A model generated the notes under the pieces. It had not been told where the DNA came from. It made no database searches and saw only the letters and a list, made by a program, of their open reading frames with translations. DNA of 37,948 bases. Origin: Candidatus Coprenecus pullistercoris. Lineage in GTDB: Bacteria > Bacteroidota > Bacteroidia > Bacteroidales > UBA932. Of this stretch, positions 32,819 to 37,948 are shown in pieces. A program made the translations under genes and the position numbers. The stretch covers positions 1 through 37,948 of the forward strand of contig DXAT01000070.1 in assembly GCA_019116965.1 (NCBI GenBank), read 5' to 3'. How positions within the stretch are numbered: the stretch's first letter is position 1; the number at the start of each line of letters is the position of its first letter.

Positions 32819-32842
32819 TCTGCTCTTCTCCCGAAAAGCGCC

Positions 32843-32880
32843 GCAAAGATGAAAACAATTTTCCAATTCTCCAAATTTTT
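32843..32880 (-). promoter_or_regulatory. metK promoter, near-copy of the tRNA-Gly promoter
   Basis: The minus strand has AATTTGG (-33 TTTG) and, after 20 nt, CATCTTTG, one mismatch from TAnnTTTG. The whole 38-nt block matches 37080-37117 on the plus strand with only 2 differences. Transcription would start near 32838, leaving about 150 nt of leader for the riboswitch. Confidence 0.75.
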
Positions 32881-32935
32881 TATTGTCTCTCTTCTTATTT
32901 TCATAGAGCCTGGCTCTGAATAGAAGTATTTTGGT

Positions 32936-32943
32936 TATCTTTG
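32936..32943 (+). promoter_or_regulatory. Promoter -7 box of the yraN-manC-arcA-pheS run
   Basis: TATCTTTG is an exact TAnnTTTG match, placing the start near 32950. This rules out the TTG at 32941 as start codon of yraN and favours ATG 32962. The -33 region is not clear. The four genes that follow are spaced 6-18 nt apart and probably share this promoter. Confidence 0.55.
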
Positions 32944-32961
32944 CACATTATACCGGAATGT

Positions 32962-33456
32962 ATGAGGAGAAGAAGGAGGATGCAGGGACCCGGACCGGTC
33001 AATGTGGGCGGAACGGGACGGAAGAGAAAGCCGGGGAGGGCGGTGACGGCATGCACTGTTCCGGCAGACAGCAGGCAGGCGGTCGGAAAATTGGGAGAGG
33101 ATACCGCTTTGGAATATCTTTTGCGGGATGGATTCAAGTTGCTTGAGAGGAACTGGCGCTGCCGCTACAAGGAAATCGACCTGATACTTGCCGATAAGGA
33201 CGGTCTCCATATCGTTGAGGTAAAGACGAGGACTCTTCCGCTTGCTGCCGACCCGGAACAGGCGGTGGACAGGTGCAAGCAGGCCAACCTTGAGGCCGCG
33301 GCAAGTGCGTATCTCAGGATGAGAAAACTGGACTGCGACATACATTTCGATATCATGTCCGTAGTCCTGGAACCGGAAGGAGGTGTCAGACACATCAGGT
33401 TTATCAGGGATGCTTTCCTGCCGATAAAGGATAGAAGACAAGACATTAACATATAA
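32962..33456 (+). CDS. yraN: YraN family (UPF0102) putative endonuclease
   Basis: A 164-residue protein whose core (from about residue 38) is YraN: RQAVGKLGEDTALEYLLRDGFKLLERNWRCRYKEIDLILADKDGLHIVEVKTR. The E-x-D-L-I..VEVKTR pattern is that of a restriction-endonuclease-like fold; family function is not established. The N-terminal 37 residues (Arg-rich, then Gly/Pro-rich) are longer than usual for a protein normally near 120 residues. ATG 32980 is an alternative start, but it too leaves an extension. Nine nucleotides separate it from the guanylyltransferase gene. Confidence 0.85.
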   Translation: MRRRRRMQGPGPVNVGGTGRKRKPGRAVTACTVPADSRQAVGKLGEDTALEYLLRDGFKLLERNWRCRYKEIDLILADKDGLHIVEVKTRTLPLAADPEQAVDRCKQANLEAAASAYLRMRKLDCDIHFDIMSVVLEPEGGVRHIRFIRDAFLPIKDRRQDINI

Positions 33457-33465
33457 AGATCAGAC

Positions 33466-34560
33466 ATGGACAAAAACTACTATTGCGTAATCATGGCCGG
33501 CGGCATAGGAAGCCGGTTCTGGCCTGTGAGCAGAAACGCTATGCCCAAACAGTTTCTCGATATCCTCGGAATAGGTAAAAGTTTTCTCCAGCTTACATAC
33601 GACCGTTTTGCCAGAATAGTGCCCGCCGAGAACATCATCGTAGTGACATCCCAGTCCTATGTGGATCTGGTGCGCAGGCAGTTGCCCCAACTTGCCGCAG
33701 AGAATATCCTGGCTGAGCCGTACCGGCGCAACACCGCCCCGTGCATAGCCTATGCTTCGACTAAAATACGCGCGGTGAATCCTGCCGCAACGATGGTGGT
33801 CGCTCCTTCCGACCACTTCATATCCAATGAGGCGCTTTTCGTGGATACCATATCCGCTGCCATGAAATATGCTTCGGAAAAAGATGAGCTGTTCACTCTC
33901 GGAATCGACCCTACACGCCCGGAGACAGGCTACGGCTATATACAGTGCAACATGAAGCAGTCCAAGACCATTGACGGCAATATCGCCTATAAGGTCAAGA
34001 CTTTCACAGAAAAACCCAACAGGGAGCTTGCCAAGGTGTTTGTGGAGAGCGGAGAATTTTTATGGAATTCCGGAATATTCGTGTGGAATGTCTCCGCTAT
34101 ATGCTCCGCGCTGGCAAAGTGGCTTCCGGAGGTATTTACTCTTTTCAATGACGGGGACAGATATTACGGTACGCCGCAGGAGCAGGATTTCATCACCAGG
34201 ATATACGAGGAATGTCCGGCCATATCCATTGATTACGGAGTGATGGAGAAAACCAGCAGGGCCTGGGTATTCCAGGCTTCTTTCGGGTGGTCTGACCTCG
34301 GTACATGGGAATCCCTTTATCTTCATGCCGCAAAGGACAGTGACCGCAACCTGGTCAAATGCACAGACACCATGATAGATTCCACCTCGGGATGCGTGGT
34401 GATATCTCAGGAAAAGGACAAGCTCGTGGTGGTGAAAGGCATGAAGGACTATCTTATAGTCAATACCGATGATGTACTTATGATATGTCCCCGTGATGAT
34501 TCGAAGTTCAAGGAGATACTTGCGGATCTTGCGGTCAATGAGAAATCCAGATTTATGTAA
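33466..34560 (+). CDS. manC: Mannose-1-phosphate guanylyltransferase
   Basis: The enzyme makes GDP-mannose from GTP and mannose-1-phosphate, feeding GDP-fucose, capsule and glycan synthesis. The 364-residue protein has the nucleotidyltransferase signature VIMAGGIGSRFWPVSRNAMPKQFLDI at the N-terminus, then APSDHFI, ETGYGYIQ, FTEKPN and LWNSGIFVWN. There is no fused phosphomannose isomerase domain, so it is the short, single-function form. The name manC is used for the activity; rfbM is a synonym in other systems. Confidence 0.93.
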   Translation: MDKNYYCVIMAGGIGSRFWPVSRNAMPKQFLDILGIGKSFLQLTYDRFARIVPAENIIVVTSQSYVDLVRRQLPQLAAENILAEPYRRNTAPCIAYASTKIRAVNPAATMVVAPSDHFISNEALFVDTISAAMKYASEKDELFTLGIDPTRPETGYGYIQCNMKQSKTIDGNIAYKVKTFTEKPNRELAKVFVESGEFLWNSGIFVWNVSAICSALAKWLPEVFTLFNDGDRYYGTPQEQDFITRIYEECPAISIDYGVMEKTSRAWVFQASFGWSDLGTWESLYLHAAKDSDRNLVKCTDTMIDSTSGCVVISQEKDKLVVVKGMKDYLIVNTDDVLMICPRDDSKFKEILADLAVNEKSRFM

Positions 34561-34578
34561 AACCAAAAAAACAATTAT

Positions 34579-35856
34579 ATGGCAGACAAAAAACCATTGA
34601 AGATAAACATCCAGTCGGAGATTGGAAATCTTGAGGCTGTCCTGCTCCACACTCCCGGAGCGGAGGTGGAGAACATGACTCCCAAGATGGCGCAGAGAGC
34701 TTTGTACAGCGATATCCTCAATCTGTCGATTGCACAGGAAGAATACAGGCAGCTGAGCGGAGTGCTCTCCAAGCTTGCAAAAGTGTACACGGTGCACGAC
34801 CTGCTTGTCAAGGTTCTTGATAATGGGGCTGAAAGAAAGGCTTTGGTCGGAAATATCTGCGCCATGGAACAGGTAACCGACTATTATGACATGCTCATGG
34901 ACATGTCTTCGGCAAGACTGGCAAAAGTCCTCATCGAAGGTCTGCCGGCCAAGATCAACACCCTGACATCATTCCTCAATGAGGACTATTACGCCCTTTT
35001 CCCTTTGTACAACTTCTATTTCACTCGCGACGCAGCTGTGACCATAGGCAACAACGCCCTTATCTGCAAGATGGCCAACCGCGTCAGGATGAGAGAGTCA
35101 ATCATCATGGAGGCCATCTACAAAGGCAGCGGGGAGTTTGAATGCGGCATCATCGACGCGTACGACCACAAGCCGCTCAGTCCGGACATCTACATGGAGG
35201 GAGGTGATATCCTTATTGCGCGTGACGACATCCTTCTTATCGGCAACGGTATGAGAACCAGTACTCAGGGTATCGATCTGCTGGCATCCAAACTCGGAGC
35301 GCTGCTTCCCGAGGGGCGCCGCCACATCATCATACAGCAGCTTCCCCACTCGCCGGAGTCATTCATTCACCTCGACATGGTGTTCACTCTGCTCGACAGG
35401 GACAAGTGCATGGTGTTTGAGCCGCTTATCCTCGGCGACAACCAGTATCAGACCGTCCATATCACCATGGAGAACGGCAAGGTGGTCAAGATCAACAGCG
35501 TGTCCAATATTCTTTCTGTCCTGCGTCGTCTCGGCATGGATCTCGAGCCTATCGTCTGCGGTGGAGCGGCCGATGAGTGGGACCAGGAGAGGGAGCAGTG
35601 GCACAGCGGTGCCAACTTCTTCGCGTTTGCTCCAGGCAAGGTTATTTCATATGCCCGCAATACACATACGCTCAATGAGCTTTCCAATCACGGATTTGAG
35701 ATTATTCCGGCCTGGGATGTCATTAACGGTAAGGCCTCGGTCGATGGCGACAAGCGCTGTGTCGTAACTATAGAGGGTTCCGAATTACCGCGTGGAGGCG
35801 GTGGAGCACGCTGCATGACCATGCCTTTGTCTCGTAAAGCTGTAAAATGGGAGTAG
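34579..35856 (+). CDS. arcA: Arginine deiminase
   Basis: Hydrolyses arginine to citrulline and ammonia. The 425-residue protein has the guanidino-group-modifying fold: EIGNLEAVLLHTPG at the N-terminus, FYFTRDAAVTIGN, YMEGGDILI (EGGD), SFIHLDMVFTLLD (His and Asp) and the C-terminal nucleophile Cys412 in GGGGARCMTMPL. No ornithine carbamoyltransferase, carbamate kinase or arginine/ornithine antiporter gene is adjacent, so this is a lone deiminase. It could serve acid tolerance, nitrogen supply or supply citrulline elsewhere. Confidence 0.93.
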   Translation: MADKKPLKINIQSEIGNLEAVLLHTPGAEVENMTPKMAQRALYSDILNLSIAQEEYRQLSGVLSKLAKVYTVHDLLVKVLDNGAERKALVGNICAMEQVTDYYDMLMDMSSARLAKVLIEGLPAKINTLTSFLNEDYYALFPLYNFYFTRDAAVTIGNNALICKMANRVRMRESIIMEAIYKGSGEFECGIIDAYDHKPLSPDIYMEGGDILIARDDILLIGNGMRTSTQGIDLLASKLGALLPEGRRHIIIQQLPHSPESFIHLDMVFTLLDRDKCMVFEPLILGDNQYQTVHITMENGKVVKINSVSNILSVLRRLGMDLEPIVCGGAADEWDQEREQWHSGANFFAFAPGKVISYARNTHTLNELSNHGFEIIPAWDVINGKASVDGDKRCVVTIEGSELPRGGGGARCMTMPLSRKAVKWE

Positions 35857-35862
35857 AAGGTC

Positions 35863-36891
35863 ATGCTTAACGAGAGAATCGAGAATATCCTGGCCGAGAT
35901 ACAGAGTGCCAAGGCCAGAAATGAAAAGGAAGTCGAGGAACTGAGAGTCCGTCTGCTCGGCAAGAAAGGCGAGATCACCCAGCTCTTCGATGAGTTCAAG
36001 ACCATATCGGCTGACCGCAAGAGGGAGTTCGGGCAGAAACTCAATAATCTCAAGAATGCTGCTGCTGCCAAAATAGAGGAGCTCAGGAGCAAGGCTGCGG
36101 AATCGCAGGACAGTACTGCCCCGTCTTTCGATATGACCATGCCGGGGGATCACTTCGAGCTGGGAACCCGTCACCCGATATCCATTACCCGCGAGGAGAT
36201 CATATCCATCTTCCGCAAGCAGGGTTATGCTCTTGCAGAAGGTCCGGAAATAGAAGACGATCACCATGTCTTCGAGGCCCTCAATTTCCCTCCGGACCAT
36301 CCGGCCAGGGACATGCAGGATACCTTCTTCATCTCCTCCGGAGTCAATCCGATACTGCTCCGCACCCACACCAGTTCCGTGCAGGTAAGGACTATGGAGA
36401 CCCGCAAGCCGCCCATAAGGGTCATCTGCCCGGGCAGAGTGTTCCGCAACGAGGCCATTTCCGCCCGCGCTCACTGCATCTTCCATCAGGTGGAAGGCCT
36501 TTATGTGGACAGGAATGTATCGTTCGCAGACCTCAAACAGACCCTGCTGATCTTCGTGCGCGAGATGTTCGGACCGGATACCAAGATCCGTATGCGTCCT
36601 TCCTACTTCCCCTTCACAGAACCGAGCACAGAGGTGGACATCAGCTGCAATATCTGCGGCGGCAAGGGCTGCAACATCTGTAAGGGCACCGGATGGCTGG
36701 AGATCATGGGTGCCGGCATGGTAGACCCTAATGTGCTGGAAGCCTGCGGCATCGATTCTAAGGAATATACCGGTTTCGCATTCGGGATGGGTGTGGAGCG
36801 CATCGCCATGCTCAAATGGCAGGTCAAGGATCTCCGTCTCTACTTCGAGAACGATGTCCGTTTCCTGCGTGAGTTCGAGACCTCGATATAG
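35863..36891 (+). CDS. pheS: Phenylalanine-tRNA ligase alpha subunit
   Basis: The catalytic subunit that charges tRNA-Phe, 342 residues. An N-terminal coiled coil ([39 protein letters not shown]) binds tRNA. Class II motifs follow: [13 protein letters not shown] (motif 1 region), [25 protein letters not shown] (motif 2) and [16 protein letters not shown] (motif 3). A Cys-rich insert [17 protein letters not shown] before motif 3 could bind zinc. pheT is not beside it; the gene is followed by hairpins and a terminator. It is six nucleotides after arcA. Confidence 0.96.
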   Translation: MLNERIENILAEIQSAKARNEKEVEELRVRLLGKKGEITQLFDEFKTISADRKREFGQKLNNLKNAAAAKIEELRSKAAESQDSTAPSFDMTMPGDHFELGTRHPISITREEIISIFRKQGYALAEGPEIEDDHHVFEALNFPPDHPARDMQDTFFISSGVNPILLRTHTSSVQVRTMETRKPPIRVICPGRVFRNEAISARAHCIFHQVEGLYVDRNVSFADLKQTLLIFVREMFGPDTKIRMRPSYFPFTEPSTEVDISCNICGGKGCNICKGTGWLEIMGAGMVDPNVLEACGIDSKEYTGFAFGMGVERIAMLKWQVKDLRLYFENDVRFLREFETSI

Positions 36892-36913
36892 TTTATGTAT
36901 GTCCTGGGTGCGT

Positions 36914-36945
36914 ATCCTTGGGAATATCGCTTGATATTCAAGGAT
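36914..36945 (+). terminator. First of two hairpins after pheS
   Basis: ATCCTTG..AATATC (36914-36928) pairs with GATATTCAAGGAT (36933-36945) around a GCTT loop, with a GG bulge. Only a short TTTGTG follows, so it may be a weak terminator or a transcript-stabilising stem ahead of the strong terminator at 36956. Confidence 0.5.
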
Positions 36946-36955
36946 TTGTGAAAAT

Positions 36956-37002
36956 AATCGCCCCCAATGTCGGTTTCTGACTGATGTTGGGGGCGATTTT
37001 GT
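36956..37002. terminator. Strong terminator after pheS
   Basis: AATCGCCCCCAA (36956-36967) and TTGGGGGCGATT (36987-36998) form a perfect 12-bp GC-rich stem followed by TTTTG. The region between here and 37080 holds nothing else I can identify. Confidence 0.85.
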
Positions 37003-37079
37003 AGACGGCAATGGGTGTAAACGGTTCTGAGTCAGTATATGTTGTTCCCGGTATACTCATGGAGAAAAATTAATGCGGC

Positions 37080-37117
37080 AAAAATTTGGAGATTTGAAAA
37101 ATTGTTTTCATCTTTGC
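37080..37117 (+). promoter_or_regulatory. tRNA-Gly promoter, near-copy of the metK promoter
   Basis: AATTTGG (-33) and CATCTTTG (-7) are separated by 20 nt; the block matches the metK promoter at 36 of 38 positions. Transcription would start near 37122, a few nucleotides before the mature tRNA 5' end at 37128. Confidence 0.75.
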
Positions 37118-37127
37118 CGTCCCAAAC

Positions 37128-37203
<76 letters not shown>

Positions 37204-37207
37204 GATT

Positions 37208-37233
37208 TAGCCTCGCTTCGGTGGGGCTATTTT
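37208..37233 (+). terminator. Terminator after tRNA-Gly
   Basis: TAGCCTCGC and GTGGGGCTA pair as 9 bp (two G-U) around a UUCG tetraloop, followed by TTTT. It is five nucleotides after the tRNA CCA. Confidence 0.75.
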
Positions 37234-37261
37234 CGTATATGTCAGTCTGTTATGTCGCTCT

Positions 37262-37292
37262 GACAAGGCTGTGACGCATCTGTGGCCTTGTC
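37262..37292. repeat. Perfect inverted repeat in the att/integrase leader
   Basis: GACAAGGC (37262-37269) and GCCTTGTC (37285-37292) flank 15 nt. It lies between the tRNA and the integrase gene and could be a core-type or regulatory site of the element; this is inference. Confidence 0.5.
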
Positions 37293-37351
37293 CGGAATAT
37301 CAGTGAACGGAGGTGGATTTCCGGTAAAATGAGGCTGATTTCGGGAGAATG

Positions 37352-37387
37352 TTTACCCCTGCATTTACCCCAATCTTTACCCCTGTC
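37352..37387 (+). repeat. Three direct repeats with exact 12-bp period, TTTACCCC core
   Basis: TTTACCCC occurs at 37352, 37364 and 37376, each followed by a variable tetranucleotide (TGCA, AATC, TGTC), giving a strict 12-bp period just over one helical turn. The array ends 38 bp before the integrase start codon. The position between the tRNA att site and int fits arm-type binding sites for the recombinase N-terminal domain or its accessory factor. Confidence 0.65.
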
Positions 37388-37424
37388 GGTATAGGGATAC
37401 ATCGTTTGCTCATATCGTAACAGT

Positions 37425-37948
37425 ATGAGTATCAATATAAAAATCATTCAAAGAAGAGACAAAGCCAGTAAAAGCAATACCGCTCCGATACATATAAGAT
37501 TTACCCTTAAAGGCAAAGTCCGCTATCTTGCGACAGGAGTTGTGCTTCCACTTGGCGCATGGGATGATACAGAACAGCATATAATCCCCACATATCCAGA
37601 TTCGGAAGTTCTCCATATGCAGATAACTGCAAAGAGACTGGAGATAGAGAAGAAGATTCAGCGGCTTGAAGCACTTGATGCGGAGGTCAGCTTTGATACC
37701 CTGTTCGGCCAGAAAAGCAGGTACATCAACTGCACTGTCTCCGAATACTTCCGGCAGCAGATAGACTATCTAAAGGGTATAGGCAAGGTCGGTTCGGCAG
37801 TCAAATATACCTCGTGCAAGCACCTGCTGGAACAATGCGGTCTGGGTAGAAAGAGGTTTGAGCAGATAGACATCCAGTATTTGCAGGACTTCGAGGCGTT
37901 TCTCATCCGTAAGGGCAATACCTCCAACAGCATAGCAACGAAGTTCAG
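37425..37948 (+). CDS. Tyrosine recombinase (integrase) of an integrated element, N-terminal part
   Basis: An open frame of 174 codons from ATG 37425 to the right edge. It starts MSINIKIIQRRDKASKSN and continues APIHIRFTLKGKVRYLATGV and VLPLGAWDDTEQHI, the arm-binding domain found at the N-terminus of Bacteroidota transposon and ICE integrases. From about residue 100 (VSEYFRQQIDYLKGIGKVGSAVKYTSCKHLLEQC) it enters the SAM-like core-binding domain. The catalytic domain with R..HxxR..Y lies outside the window. It reads away from the tRNA-Gly gene, the usual layout for an element inserted at a tRNA 3' end. Confidence 0.9.
   Translation, partial: MSINIKIIQRRDKASKSNTAPIHIRFTLKGKVRYLATGVVLPLGAWDDTEQHIIPTYPDSEVLHMQITAKRLEIEKKIQRLEALDAEVSFDTLFGQKSRYINCTVSEYFRQQIDYLKGIGKVGSAVKYTSCKHLLEQCGLGRKRFEQIDIQYLQDFEAFLIRKGNTSNSIATKF

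Noticed and set aside
35785-37011. A 408-codon minus-strand frame over pheS
   Set aside because: It covers pheS and its terminator; PheS motifs are unambiguous on the plus strand.

Overview
The window is a Bacteroidota (Bacteroidales-type) chromosome segment. The evidence is a dense set of lipoproteins, a TonB-dependent receptor with a carboxypeptidase-like N-terminal domain, BACON and DUF5689-like domains, a GH29 fucosidase, and several TAnnTTTG -7 promoter boxes in place of E. coli-type promoters. Most genes are GC-rich. The stretch around 4.0-6.1 kb is visibly AT-richer, and its first reading frame has a different codon style. I cannot fix the genus. The right edge is the start of an integrated mobile element.

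Layout. 1-854: 3' part of a PruA-type dehydrogenase. 938-1475: parDE toxin-antitoxin pair (minus). 1526-3580: secreted HEXXH metallopeptidase lipoprotein (minus). 3643-4146: gene-free region with at least five perfect or near-perfect inverted repeats. 4153-6088: foreign-looking stretch with an N-terminally truncated alpha/beta-hydrolase remnant and two small lipoproteins. 6104-7426: divergent queH and 5-formyl-THF cyclo-ligase with abutting -7 boxes. 7490-14596: RND efflux operon (adaptor, pump, outer-membrane factor) followed by an alpha-L-fucosidase, with a sigma-54-type -24/-12 sequence in front. 14701-15183: ferritin, also behind a -24/-12-like sequence and palindromes. 15361-25080: seven same-strand genes that read as an extracellular nucleic-acid degradation and uptake locus: modular BACON/DUF5689 lipoprotein, BACON-anchored non-specific nuclease, secreted EEP-family nuclease/phosphatase, TonB-dependent receptor, second DUF5689-like lipoprotein, small NTF2-like lipoprotein, PHP phosphoesterase. 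25077-25514: small secreted charged protein (minus). 25589-31374: C69 dipeptidase, diadenylate cyclase CdaA, MutS2 and ComF. 31396-32880: metK (minus) with a long leader carrying a SAM-II-like aptamer and an attenuator hairpin. 32962-36891: yraN, mannose-1-phosphate guanylyltransferase, arginine deiminase, pheS. 37128-37203: tRNA-Gly(GCC). 37208-37948: terminator, three 12-bp repeats and the N-terminal part of a tyrosine recombinase.

The most notable signals are: (i) the metK leader, where 9 nt of the conserved aptamer core are perfectly complementary to the 5' arm of the terminator, giving a complete SAM-OFF switch on paper; (ii) sigma-54-like promoters before the efflux operon and ferritin; (iii) the nuclease/TonB locus, analogous to a polysaccharide-utilisation locus but for nucleic acids and without a recognisable SusD; (iv) the tRNA-Gly/integrase junction with 12-bp phased repeats; (v) the foreign, hairpin-rich 3.6-6.1 kb stretch. 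All functional statements come from reading motifs by eye; no database search or folding program was run.
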